The notes beneath the pieces were generated by a model that worked only from the letters and a program-made list of their open reading frames with translations, searched no databases and had not been told where the DNA came from. From positions 186,001 through 250,000 of the forward strand of contig NZ_PVTX01000006.1 in the NCBI RefSeq assembly GCF_003003075.1: a stretch of DNA of 64,000 nt. Reading direction: 5' to 3'. The translations under genes and the position numbers were made by a program. The DNA comes from Isoptericola halotolerans. Its GTDB lineage: Bacteria > Actinomycetota > Actinomycetes > Actinomycetales > Cellulomonadaceae. Below, in pieces: positions 9,285 through 18,401 of this stretch. The first letter of the stretch is position 1; each line of letters opens with the position of its first letter.

Positions 9285-9314
9285 GTGGAGGGGGTTGCGT
9301 GCGACGATGTCGGC

Positions 9315-10135
9315 GTGACGGTGGCTTTCGTGCTCGGGGGCGGAGGGGTGCGCGGCGCCGTGCACGTCGGCATGCTCCAGGCCCTCTTCGAGGCCGGGGT
9401 GCGTCCCGACCTGCTCGTCGGCACGTCGATCGGGGCCATCAACGGGGCGGCCGTCGCCGCCGACCCGTCGCTGGCCGTCGTCGACAGGCTCCTCGAGGCC
9501 TGGGCGTCGCCCACCGCCGCGAGCGTCTACTCCGAGCCCTGGTACCGGCAGGTCGCGCACCTCGCCCGTTCCCGGACCCACGTGTTCGACCCGGCGAAGC
9601 TCCGCGCGCTCGTCGCCGAGACCGTGGGCGAGCACCGCACGTTCGAGGACCTCCAGGTGCCGCTCGCGGTCGCGGCGGCGAGCATCGAGCGGGCGGCGCA
9701 GCGCTGGTTCGACAGCGGACCGCTCGTCGACGCCATCGTCGCGTCCGCCTCCGTGCCCGGCGCGCTCCCGCCCGCCGAGATCGACGGTGAGAACTTCGTC
9801 GACGGCGGGTGGTCGACTCGATCCCGCTCGGGGAGGCGGTGCGGCGGGGTGCGTCCACGGTCTACGTGCTCCAGGTCGGGCGCATCGAGGAGCCGCTCAC
9901 CGCGCCGACCACGCCCGCCGACGTCGCCCGCGTGACGTTCGAGATCTCCCGCCGGCACCGGTTCTTCCGCGAGCTGGACGACGTGCCCGACGGCGTCGTC
10001 GTCCACGTGCTGCCCTCCGGCGGTCCCGTGCCGGGCGACGAGAAGCTCACGTCGTTCCGGCGCCTCGACGCGACGCGTCGCCGCATCGACCAGTCGTACC
10101 GGGCGGCAGCCCGCTATCTCGCCGACAGCGCATGA
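9315..10135 (+). pseudogene. Patatin-like phospholipase, interrupted by one frameshift
   Basis: Frame 1 from GTG 9315 encodes the patatin fold: glycine-rich oxyanion loop AFVLGGGGVRGAVHVGML, nucleophile motif GTSIGAING and catalytic Asp in FVDGG. Immediately after DGG the homologous continuation (VVDSIPLGEAVRRGASTVYVLQVG...) lies in another frame, 9809-10135. Adding one G to the GGG at 9807-9809 would restore GGG-GTG-GTC and a single protein of about 273 aa, normal for RssA-type patatins. Either a genuine single-base deletion in a G-run or a sequencing error. Unshifted, frame 1 would run on to a stop at 9935. The second segment ends with a TGA overlapping the next gene's ATG. Confidence 0.85.
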
Positions 10136-11157
10136 TGGCGCCCCCGCCCCGCTGGGTGCGCCGGCTCGTGGTCGCCCCGCTCGTGGTCGTGCTGGCCCTC
10201 GTCATGGTGCCGACCACGCTGATGCTCGCGCTCGTCGTGGGCGCCGCGCTGACGTGGGTGCTGCCGGGACGGCTGCGCACCCTGCGGCTGCTCTGGATGA
10301 TCGCGTTCTACGTGGTGTGGGACGCCCTCGCGCTGCTGGCGATGCTGGGCCTGTGGATCGCGTCCGGCTGCGGGCTTCTCGCGGGCCGCCCCTGGTACCG
10401 GCGTGCGCACGTCCGCCTCGCCCGCGGCATGCTCGCGCTGTTCTTCTGGCAGGTGCGGTGGACGCTGCGCCTGCGCATCGTGGTCGACGCCGCACCCGGC
10501 GTCGAGATCCCCGACGCGCCCCTCGTCGTGGTCAGCCGCCACGCCGGCCCGGGGGACTCGTTCATCCTGATCGACCGGCTGCTCGGGCTCACCGGCCGGG
10601 CGCCGGCCGTCGTGCTCAAGGACACCCTGCAGTGGGACCCGGCGATCGACGTGCTGCTGCACCGGCTCCCGTCCGCCTTCGTCACGCCGTCGTCGCGCCG
10701 CCGGGAGGGTCAGGCCGGCGCGCGCGAGACCGTGGAGCGCATCGCGGCGGGGCTCACGAGCGACGAGGCGTTGGTGCTGTTCCCGGAGGGCGGCAACATC
10801 ACCGCCCGACGTCGCACCGGGCGCATCGCGGCCCTGCGGGAGCGCGGGCACGAGGAGCTGGCACGACAGGCCGAGGCCATGGGCAACGTCATGGCGCCCC
10901 ACGCCGGCGGCTTCCAGGCCGCGCTGGACGGTGCGCCGGACGCCGCGGTGCTGGTCGTGGCGCACACCGGCCTCGAGCGCCTCGTCACCGTGGGCGACAT
11001 CTGGCGGGAGCTCCCGATGGACAAGTCCATCGTGCTCGGCGGGTGGCTCCACCCGGCGTCCGGCGTACCGCGGGACGACGTGGCGCGCGAGGCCTGGCTG
11101 TTCGAGCAGTGGCGGGTCGTCGACGCCTGGATCGGTGAGCGCACGCCGACCGTCTGA
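10132..11157 (+). CDS. PlsC-like membrane lysophospholipid acyltransferase
   Basis: 341 aa. Two hydrophobic segments at about residues 11-45 and 53-80 anchor it in the membrane. The HX4D acyltransferase motif is His137-AGPG-Asp142, and the FPEGGNIT segment matches the FPEG motif III. It probably transfers acyl groups to a lysophospholipid or glycerol phosphate. Its ATG (10132) overlaps the patatin TGA (ATGA), suggesting translational coupling and a lipid deacylation/reacylation pair; the exact substrate is unknown. Two ATGs occur in tandem (10132, 10135). Confidence 0.83.
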   Translation: MMAPPPRWVRRLVVAPLVVVLALVMVPTTLMLALVVGAALTWVLPGRLRTLRLLWMIAFYVVWDALALLAMLGLWIASGCGLLAGRPWYRRAHVRLARGMLALFFWQVRWTLRLRIVVDAAPGVEIPDAPLVVVSRHAGPGDSFILIDRLLGLTGRAPAVVLKDTLQWDPAIDVLLHRLPSAFVTPSSRRREGQAGARETVERIAAGLTSDEALVLFPEGGNITARRRTGRIAALRERGHEELARQAEAMGNVMAPHAGGFQAALDGAPDAAVLVVAHTGLERLVTVGDIWRELPMDKSIVLGGWLHPASGVPRDDVAREAWLFEQWRVVDAWIGERTPTV

Positions 11158-11177
11158 CGTCCGTCCACCTCCGCAGC

Positions 11178-11319
11178 GGGCGGGTGCCTCGTTCCTCGGC
11201 CCACCCGCTGCTTCACCTCCGCCTCAGGCGGTGCTGTTGCCGCCTGAGGCTGCGGCTCCGCATCGGGCGGGTGCCTCGTTCCTCGGCCCCACCCGCTGCT
11301 TCACCTCCGCCTCAGGCGG
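11178..11319. repeat. Two near-identical ~55-bp direct repeats
   Basis: Copies at about 11178-11231 and 11265-11319 share the segments GGGCGGGTGCCTCGTTCCTC and CACCCGCTGCTTCACCTCC almost base for base; the second has one extra C. They sit between the convergent acyltransferase and cebR genes, the second copy running into the 3' end of cebR. Likely local duplication of an intergenic segment. Confidence 0.8.
11221..11250. terminator. Hairpin between convergent genes
   Basis: GCCTCAGGCGG (11221-11231) and CCGCCTGAGGC (11240-11250) form an 11-bp perfect stem with an 8-base loop. It is 63 bp past the acyltransferase stop and 62 bp past the cebR stop, so it could serve both strands. Confidence 0.6.
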
Positions 11320-12322
11320 AGTCACCCTCGACGAGGCGGGGGACGAAGATCCGGGGCTCCGGGTGCACGTCCTCGCCGGCCAGCATGTCGAGGAGCGTCG
11401 ACGTCGCCGCCGCCACCATCTCCACGACCGGCTGCAGCACCGTGGTGAGCCGGGGAGTCGTGCGCTCGGCTCCCAGGGCGTCGAAGCCGACGACGGCGAC
11501 GTCGTCCGGCACCTTCTTGCCGTGGTCGCGCAGCACCTGGAGGGCGCCCGAGGCCATCAGGTCGGAGGCGGCGAAGACGCCATCGATGTCGGGATGGTCG
11601 GCGAGCACACGTTCCATCGCCGCGGCACCACCCTCGACCGTGAAGTCGCCGTTCGCGACCGCGTCGGTCGGCAGGCCCGCCCGGCTCAGTGTCCGGCGCC
11701 AGCCCTCGTGGCGGTCGAGGGACGCCGTCATGTCCTGCGGACCGGTGATCGCCGCGATGCTGCGGCAGCCGCGGTCGACCAGCCGCTGGGTCGCGACGCG
11801 TGCCCCCGCCGCGTTGTCGACGTCGACGTAGTGCAGGCCTGCGCTGTCGAACGGACGGCCCACGAACACCCCGGGAAGGGTGCCCGAACGGAGCTCCGGC
11901 TCGAGGCGGTCGTCCTTGTGGTGCGACGCGATGATGACGCCGTCGACGTGACCGCTGTTGAGGTATCGCGCGATGTGTCCCGGCCGCTCGCCCGGGCGGG
12001 CGAGCAGCAGGACGAGCTGCAGGTCGGTGCCACCCAGACCCTCGCTGACGCCTCGCACCACGCCGGCGAGGAACGGGTCGGTGAGGATGCGGGCGTCCGG
12101 CTCCGGCACGACGAGCGCGATGGAGTCCGTCCGGCGGGTCACGAGCGATCGTGCCGCCCGGTTGGGCGCGTAGCCCAGCCGGAGGATGGCGGCGTCGACG
12201 GCCTGCTGGGCCTCGGGGGAGACGCGGTCGCCCCCGTTGATGGCGCGCGACGCCGTCGACCGGGACACCCCCGCGGCGCGCGCGACGTCGTCGAGCGTCG
12301 GAACGATGTGCTTCGTGACCAC
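11312..12322 (-). CDS. cebR: LacI-family repressor, CebR-like cellobiose regulator
   Basis: 336 aa. N-terminal LacI helix-turn-helix (PTLDDVARAAGVSRSTASRAINGGDRVS, residues ~8-35) and a hinge containing NRAARSL, then a periplasmic-binding-like effector domain. It is the last gene of a cebE-cebF-cebG-bgl block, and two sites matching the Streptomyces CebR operator (TGGGAGCGCTCCCA) lie upstream of cebE, so it most likely represses this cluster and is released by cellobiose or a cello-oligosaccharide. Assignment rests on synteny plus operator match; the ligand is inferred. GTG start; a TAGTCT hexamer 6 nt upstream suggests its own leaderless transcript in addition to read-through from the operon. 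Confidence 0.85.
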   Translation of the reverse strand: MVTKHIVPTLDDVARAAGVSRSTASRAINGGDRVSPEAQQAVDAAILRLGYAPNRAARSLVTRRTDSIALVVPEPDARILTDPFLAGVVRGVSEGLGGTDLQLVLLLARPGERPGHIARYLNSGHVDGVIIASHHKDDRLEPELRSGTLPGVFVGRPFDSAGLHYVDVDNAAGARVATQRLVDRGCRSIAAITGPQDMTASLDRHEGWRRTLSRAGLPTDAVANGDFTVEGGAAAMERVLADHPDIDGVFAASDLMASGALQVLRDHGKKVPDDVAVVGFDALGAERTTPRLTTVLQPVVEMVAAATSTLLDMLAGEDVHPEPRIFVPRLVEGDSA

Positions 12323-12328
12323 GATCGG

Positions 12329-12334
12329 AGACTA
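12329..12334 (-). promoter_or_regulatory. -10 hexamer TAGTCT, candidate leaderless promoter of cebR
   Basis: TAGTCT on the minus strand ends 6 nt before the GTG at 12322, the spacing expected when transcription starts at the start codon. It lies in the 20-bp gap after the beta-glucosidase stop, so cebR may be transcribed separately from the operon. Confidence 0.4.
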
Positions 12335-12342
12335 CCTTTCGC

Positions 12343-13911
<1,569 letters not shown>

Positions 13912-13940
13912 CTCAGCTGTACTTCCCTGTCGGAGGAGCG

Positions 13941-13974
13941 GGCTGTCCGGACGCCCGGGGACGTCCGGACAGCC
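13941..13974. other. Intercistronic hairpin between cebG and beta-glucosidase
   Basis: Perfect 13-base arms 13941-13953 and 13962-13974 with an 8-base loop lie between the cebG stop and the bgl start. In the operon transcript it could lower or buffer beta-glucosidase expression, act as partial terminator or protect a processed 3' end. Confidence 0.6.
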
Positions 13975-13993
13975 TGTGGTCGAAGTCTGCGTC

Positions 13994-14917
13994 TCAGCCC
14001 TTCACCGCGCCAGCCATGATCCCGGCCACGAGCTGACGTCCGACGAAGAAGAACAGCACCAGGAGGGGGAGCGTGACGAGGAAGATGCCACCCATCACCA
14101 GCGAGTAGTCGACGAAGTAGTTGGCCTGCAGGGAGCGCACGACCAGCGGCAGCGTCGGGTTCTCGTTGGTGAGGATGATGGACGGCCAGAAGTAGTTGGT
14201 CCACTGCTGCACGAACTGGAACAGGCCGAGCATCGCGGCGGCCGGGAGCGCGGCGGGCATCGCGACCGACCAGAAGGTGCGGATCATCGACGCGCCGTCC
14301 ACGCGGGCCGCCTCGATGAGCTCGTACGGCAGGGCCTCGGAGAGGTACTGGGTCATCCAGAACACGCCGAACGCGGTGACCAGGCCGGGCAGGATGACGG
14401 CCTGCACCTTGCCGTACCAGCCGATCTCGCTCATGAGGATGTACAGCGGGATGATGCCGAGCTGCACCGGCACGGCCATGGTGGCGATGACGAAGACCAG
14501 CAGGGGGCCGCGGCCGCGGAAGTTCAGCTTGGCGAACGAGTACCCCGCCAGCGTCGAGAACAGCACGACCGACGCCGACGAGATCACGCCGATGAGGGTC
14601 GAGTTCCAGAGGGCCTTCCAGAAGTTGATGTTGGAGTCGGTGATGACCGTCTGGAACTGCGTGAACAGGCTGGCGTCCGGGAGCCACTGCGGGACCGCGT
14701 TCTGCGCGATGGACGTCGGGTCGGACGAGCCCAGCAGGAGCGTGTAGTACAGCGGGAAGATCGAGATCAGCAGGACGGCGCCCAGCAGGACGTAGGTGAC
14801 CCGGCCGGCTCGGCGGGCGGACCCGCCGAGGGGCGCCTTGCCACGGGCGCGGCGCTTGGCGGCGGCGCGGGCGGCACGGGTGCCGGCGGTCTGCGCGGTG
14901 ACGGCGACGGAGCTCAT
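13994..14917 (-). CDS. cebG: ABC sugar transporter inner-membrane permease (CebG-like)
   Basis: 307 aa MalG-type permease with about six membrane helices. First helix VTYVLLGAVLLISIFPLYY (about residues 40-58). The EAA loop that contacts the ATPase reads ELIEAARVDGASMIRTFWSVAMP (about residue 200). The start ATG (14917) overlaps the cebF TGA as ATGA. It pairs with CebF to form the channel of the cello-oligosaccharide importer. No ATPase gene is in the cluster, as in Streptomyces where a shared MsiK energises CebEFG, so an MsiK-type ATPase is expected elsewhere in the genome (inference). Confidence 0.88.
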   Translation of the reverse strand: MSSVAVTAQTAGTRAARAAAKRRARGKAPLGGSARRAGRVTYVLLGAVLLISIFPLYYTLLLGSSDPTSIAQNAVPQWLPDASLFTQFQTVITDSNINFWKALWNSTLIGVISSASVVLFSTLAGYSFAKLNFRGRGPLLVFVIATMAVPVQLGIIPLYILMSEIGWYGKVQAVILPGLVTAFGVFWMTQYLSEALPYELIEAARVDGASMIRTFWSVAMPAALPAAAMLGLFQFVQQWTNYFWPSIILTNENPTLPLVVRSLQANYFVDYSLVMGGIFLVTLPLLVLFFFVGRQLVAGIMAGAVKG

Positions 14918-16095
14918 CGGACGTCCTCCCCGGGGGTCTGGTTCGACGAACCGTTGGACGGCTGCGTGGGCGGGATCGACGGCGGTGGTGGCGGCGAGCC
15001 GGGCGGGGGACCGGCGTTGGCGCCGGGCGGCGCCGACGGTGTCGGTGCACCGCTGCGGTTCGAGGCGGCCCTGGCCTCGGCGAGCAGCGCCTTGGTGTGA
15101 CGGCGGCTCACCTTGGGGCCGCGGGCACCGCCGGTGGCGATCCGCTGCGTCATGATGAAGTTGGCCATGCCGACGATGACGATGATGATGAACAGCAGCC
15201 AGGCGACCGCTGCGGCACGACCGAAGCTCTTCTGGTTGCCCCACGCGACGTCGTAGAGGTAGACCACCGTGGTCATCCAGTCCCGGTTCGGTCCGCCGAG
15301 CCCCTGGGAGTCGTACATGCGGACCTCGTCGAAGATCTGCATGCCGCCGACGGTCGAGGTGATGACGACGAAGATGACGGTGGCGCGGATCTGGGGGACC
15401 GTCACGGAGAAGAACTGACGGATCCGTCCGGCGCCGTCGATGACCGCGGCCTCGTAGAGCTCGCGCGGCACGGCCTGCATGGCCGCGAGGAAGATCAGCG
15501 TGTTGTAGCCGGTCCAGCGGTAGTTGACCATCGTGGAGATGGCGAAGTGGCTGGCGAGACGGTCACCGTGCCAGGCGACGGGGTCGACGCCGACGAGACC
15601 GAGCAGCTCGTTGATGAACCCGTACTGGTCGGCGTAGAGACGCCCGAAGATCATGGAGATGGCGACCGGTGCCACGACGAACGGCACCAGCACGCCCATG
15701 CGCCAGAAGGTGGCCGCGCGCAGGTTCTGGTCGAGGATCGCGGCGATCGCGATCGCCATGATCACCTGCGGCACCGAGGAGAACAGGAAGATGGAGAAGG
15801 TGTTGCCGACCGACTTCCAGAACAGCGGCTGCTGCAGGACGGCGACGTAGTTGTCCATGCCGACGAAGTCGCCCTGCCCGCCCAGCAGGTTCCAGTCGTA
15901 GAGCGACACGATGGCCGTGTAGACGAGCGGGAACAGGCCCACCACGGCGAACAGCAGGAAGAACGGCGAGATGTACAGGTAGGGCGAGACCTTCACGTCC
16001 AGCCGGCCGAGCCGCTGGGAGAGGCCGACCCGTCGCGGCGGACGTTCCGGTTCGCCGCGCGCGTGCGCGGGCTTGCTGGGGGACAAGATGGCCAT
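14914..16095 (-). CDS. cebF: ABC sugar transporter inner-membrane permease (CebF-like)
   Basis: 393 aa MalF-type permease. First helix PYLYISPFFLLFAVVGLFPL; EAA loop ELYEAAVIDGAGRIRQFFSVTVP. ATG 16095 is chosen because AGGAAC precedes it, rather than an upstream start at 16137 inside the hairpin. The last ~50 residues form a low-complexity Pro/Ser/Gly tail (APTPSAPPGANAGPPPGSP...) absent from typical MalF proteins, presumably cytoplasmic. Overlaps cebG by 4 bp. Imports cello-oligosaccharides delivered by the CebE lipoprotein. Confidence 0.88.
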   Translation of the reverse strand: MAILSPSKPAHARGEPERPPRRVGLSQRLGRLDVKVSPYLYISPFFLLFAVVGLFPLVYTAIVSLYDWNLLGGQGDFVGMDNYVAVLQQPLFWKSVGNTFSIFLFSSVPQVIMAIAIAAILDQNLRAATFWRMGVLVPFVVAPVAISMIFGRLYADQYGFINELLGLVGVDPVAWHGDRLASHFAISTMVNYRWTGYNTLIFLAAMQAVPRELYEAAVIDGAGRIRQFFSVTVPQIRATVIFVVITSTVGGMQIFDEVRMYDSQGLGGPNRDWMTTVVYLYDVAWGNQKSFGRAAAVAWLLFIIIVIVGMANFIMTQRIATGGARGPKVSRRHTKALLAEARAASNRSGAPTPSAPPGANAGPPPGSPPPPPSIPPTQPSNGSSNQTPGEDVR

Positions 16096-16136
16096 GAGCA
16101 GTTCCTGTACGTCTCTCCGTGGGGCGGGGCTGGGCA

Positions 16137-16178
16137 CGTGTCGGGCCGGTCGCCGGGGATGGCGACCGGCCCGACACG
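16137..16178. other. Strong intercistronic hairpin between cebE and cebF
   Basis: 18-base perfect arms 16137-16154 and 16161-16178 with a 6-base loop lie 55 bp after the cebE stop and 41 bp before cebF. Comparable hairpins after binding-protein genes (for example malE) stabilise upstream mRNA and give more binding protein than permease. Same role is inferred here. Confidence 0.65.
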
Positions 16179-16232
16179 GTGTCTCACAGGGTGGAGCGGG
16201 GCGGTGTGCGCCTCACATCCAGGTGGGTGAGG

Positions 16233-17567
16233 TCACTGGATGACGTTCGCGGCGTCCGTGACCGCCGTCTCCCACGAGGTCTCCGGGTCCTCGCCGTTGA
16301 GGTCGACGCGGTTGATCGCGTTCTGGACCTCGGCGTGGATCGCGAAGTAGTTCGCGCCCTTGAACGGCGCACCGTCGATGGCCTGGGCACGCGTGGAGAA
16401 GATCTCGCCGGCCGGGGCGCCGCTCATGAAGTCGTTCGTGAACGTCTGGACGGCCTCGGACTCCTGCGCCTCGATCTGCGACGGGAAGGTGCCCGCCTCC
16501 TCGAAGGCCTGGGTCTGGACCTCGGGCGAGGTCAGCCAGTCGGCGAGCTCCGTGGCGGCCTCGGTGTTGGCGCCGGAAGCCGGCACGGTGAGGAACGAGC
16601 CGCCCCAGTTGCCACCGCCACCGGGGAAGACGTCGGCGATGTCCCAGCCCTCGACGTTGCCCGCGTTCTGCTCGATCGGACCGGTCATCCAGGCCGGGCA
16701 GAGCATCGTGGCGAAGGCGTCGTTCTGGAAGCCGGCGGCCCAGTCGTCGCCCCACTGCTCGAGACCGGCGGACAGCTCGTCCTCGGCCGCGGCAGCGAGA
16801 ACCTGGTCGTAGAGGCCCTTGACCTCGGTGTTGCTCGCCAGGTCCTTGGGCTCACCGGTGGCCGGGTCCTCGTAGGCCGCGTCGAGCTGGTTGACCATGC
16901 CCTGGAACGTCGCCTGGGCGGAGTCGAACCAGGCGTTGCCCGTCTCGTCGACGTACTCCTTGCCGGCGGCGAAGTAGGTGTCCCAGGTGGCGTCGTCGCC
17001 ACCGATCCACTCGGCGACCTCTTCACGCTCGGAGGGCAGCCCCGCCGCCTCGAGGAGGTCGGAGCGGTAGCAGATGGCCTCGGGGCCGATGTCGGTGCCG
17101 TACCCGATGAGCTTGCCGTCCGGCGTGGTGGCCTGCTGGACCTTCCAGTCCACCCACCGGCCGTCGATCGTGGGGAGGTCGGCGAAGAGGTCGGGGTACT
17201 GCATGAGCTCCGGCAGCCAGTCGACCTCGATGGCCTCGATGTCGGCCAGGCCCTCGCCGCCGGCGGCGAGCTTGGTGGTCAGGTTCGTGCGGGCGTCACC
17301 CGACTCGGCGGCCGTGACGTGCTCGATGGTGACGTTGGGGTGCTCCTCGGAGTACTGGGCGAGGAGCTCGTCGGTGTAGCCGAAGTTGTTGAACGTGGCG
17401 ACCGTGAGGGTGATCTCCTCGTCGGTCATCTCGCCGTCGTCGCCGTCGGTGGTGCCCGGCTCCTCGGTGTCGCCCGAGCAGGCGCCGAGGAGGAGTGCGA
17501 GGGACGCGATGCCGGCAGTGGCCGCTGCGACGCGACGGCTCCGGCGGGGGCGGGTGCTGCTGAGCAC
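16233..17567 (-). CDS. cebE: Extracellular solute-binding lipoprotein for cellobiose/cello-oligosaccharides (CebE-like)
   Basis: 444 aa family 1 solute-binding protein. An Arg-rich start, hydrophobic core AAATAGIASLALLLGAC and lipobox LLGAC give a lipid-modified Cys near residue 30, followed by an acidic linker. The mature part is Trp-rich (VDWLPELMQ, WGDDWAAGF, MLCPAWMTG, GGNWGGSF), typical of sugar binding. GTG start with AAGGGAG upstream. It is the first gene of the cluster, with two CebR-type operators and a sigma-70-like promoter upstream and a strong hairpin downstream. Substrate is inferred from cebR, bgl and operator identity. Confidence 0.88.
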   Translation of the reverse strand: MLSSTRPRRSRRVAAATAGIASLALLLGACSGDTEEPGTTDGDDGEMTDEEITLTVATFNNFGYTDELLAQYSEEHPNVTIEHVTAAESGDARTNLTTKLAAGGEGLADIEAIEVDWLPELMQYPDLFADLPTIDGRWVDWKVQQATTPDGKLIGYGTDIGPEAICYRSDLLEAAGLPSEREEVAEWIGGDDATWDTYFAAGKEYVDETGNAWFDSAQATFQGMVNQLDAAYEDPATGEPKDLASNTEVKGLYDQVLAAAAEDELSAGLEQWGDDWAAGFQNDAFATMLCPAWMTGPIEQNAGNVEGWDIADVFPGGGGNWGGSFLTVPASGANTEAATELADWLTSPEVQTQAFEEAGTFPSQIEAQESEAVQTFTNDFMSGAPAGEIFSTRAQAIDGAPFKGANYFAIHAEVQNAINRVDLNGEDPETSWETAVTDAANVIQ

Positions 17568-17633
17568 GGTGACTCCCTTGTCTGGTTCGAATCATGCGTA
17601 GGACGCTTCAGGAAGCGCCGACGCATCATGACG

Positions 17634-17647
17634 TGGTAGCGCTTCCA
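17634..17647. promoter_or_regulatory. CebR-type operator proximal to cebE
   Basis: TGGTAGCGCTTCCA matches the published CebR palindrome TGGGAGCGCTCCCA at 12 of 14 positions. It lies 67-80 bp upstream of the cebE start and just downstream of the candidate -10, where bound repressor would block elongation or initiation. Confidence 0.75.
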
Positions 17648-17659
17648 CGACCGGGGATG

Positions 17660-17688
17660 ATGCTTCCCTCGCCAGCGTGCTACGTCAA
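17660..17688 (-). promoter_or_regulatory. Candidate cebE promoter
   Basis: Minus strand TTGACG (17683-17688) as -35, a 17-bp spacer, and AAGCAT (17660-17665) as a weak -10. The proximal CebR operator begins about 12 bp downstream. Confidence 0.45.
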
Positions 17689-17756
17689 GTCCCCCGGAGT
17701 CATCGATGCCGGACGGTGATGTCGCGTTCGAGCGTCGTCGCAGGTCAGGGCCGTGG

Positions 17757-17770
17757 TGGGAGCGCTCCCG
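17757..17770. promoter_or_regulatory. Distal CebR-type operator
   Basis: TGGGAGCGCTCCCG matches the CebR consensus at 13 of 14 positions. It lies about 110 bp upstream of the proximal site, so looping or a second promoter is possible. The 277-bp gap between cebE and the DUF2505 gene holds these two sites and the promoter; a further CGCTTC-AG-GAAGCG palindrome lies at 17604-17617, and no gene is seen. Confidence 0.75.
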
Positions 17771-17844
17771 TGATCAAACCGTGATCACCCTCCGCGGCGT
17801 GCAGGGGGAGTGCAGGGGGCGTGCTCGCGCGCTGGCGGCCAGGC

Positions 17845-18345
17845 TCAGGAGCCTTCGAGCCACTCCCGGCCGGCGCGCTCCTCGGCCTCGAGGGTGCGCC
17901 GGACGGCACCCGCCGCGGCCTCCTCGACGGTCGCGGCGAAGAGGGGGAGGTTCGCCCGCACCTCGCCGTCGTAGACCTGGCGGGTGCTGCCGTCGGCCGT
18001 CGGCTCGAGCCGGAGCGAGCCGGTCATCCGGACCGGGGCGCCCGCGATCTCGACCGCGACGGTGCCCACGTGGCGCCCGTCGCGCACCGGCTCCCACGCC
18101 TCCGCCTGGCGCACCTCGAGGTGGTCGCCGACGAGCTGCCGGACCTGGGCCGGGATGAGGTCCGTCGGAAGGGTGCGCCGCAGGGACACCGTGAACCCGG
18201 AGGCCGGGTCCCCGCTCACGTCGACGTGGGAGGCCGCGCCGGCGTCCCGCCGTCGGCCACGCCACCGCACGAACTCCGCGTCGCTGAGCATGGCGGCCAC
18301 GGCAGAGACGTCCGCCGGGTAGATCTGCTCCACGGTCAGGTGCAC
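17845..18345 (-). CDS. DUF2505 domain protein
   Basis: 166 aa, matching the DUF2505 family of actinobacteria (SRPBCC-like fold; function unknown): VHLTVEQIYPADVSAVAAMLSDAEFVRWR at the N-terminus, then SGSLRLEPTADGSTRQVYDGEVRANLPLF. No signal or membrane segment. Start GTG 18345 is supported by a TAGGGT hexamer exactly 7 nt upstream (leaderless); a GTG at 18354 would lie inside that hexamer. It is divergent from pdtaS with only 56 bp between start codons. Confidence 0.8.
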   Translation of the reverse strand: MHLTVEQIYPADVSAVAAMLSDAEFVRWRGRRRDAGAASHVDVSGDPASGFTVSLRRTLPTDLIPAQVRQLVGDHLEVRQAEAWEPVRDGRHVGTVAVEIAGAPVRMTGSLRLEPTADGSTRQVYDGEVRANLPLFAATVEEAAAGAVRRTLEAEERAGREWLEGS

Positions 18346-18352
18346 GCTGCCC

Positions 18353-18358
18353 ACCCTA
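18353..18358 (-). promoter_or_regulatory. -10 hexamer TAGGGT, leaderless promoter of DUF2505 gene
   Basis: Minus-strand TAGGGT ends 7 nt before GTG 18345. Its -35 zone overlaps that of the divergent pdtaS promoter. Confidence 0.5.
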
Positions 18359-18388
18359 CCGGCGTGCTCCCCACGGGGGAGTGCCCCG

Positions 18389-18394
18389 TACGCT
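18389..18394 (+). promoter_or_regulatory. -10 hexamer TACGCT, leaderless promoter of pdtaS
   Basis: TACGCT followed by 7 nt (GGTGGGC) and GTG at 18402; no room for a conventional leader. This decides the GTG over the ATG at 18411. Confidence 0.5.
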
Positions 18395-18401
18395 GGTGGG
18401 C

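Noticed and set aside
5466-9635. Very long minus-strand open frame opposite putA
   Set aside because: Codon-shadow of a GC-rich gene: low-complexity Arg/Gly/Asp composition, no family resemblance, while the plus frame is a clear PutA.
17582-17600. tRNA T-arm-like GGTTCGAATC
   Set aside because: No complementary T-stem, anticodon arm or acceptor stem can be formed around it; it is the cebE leader.
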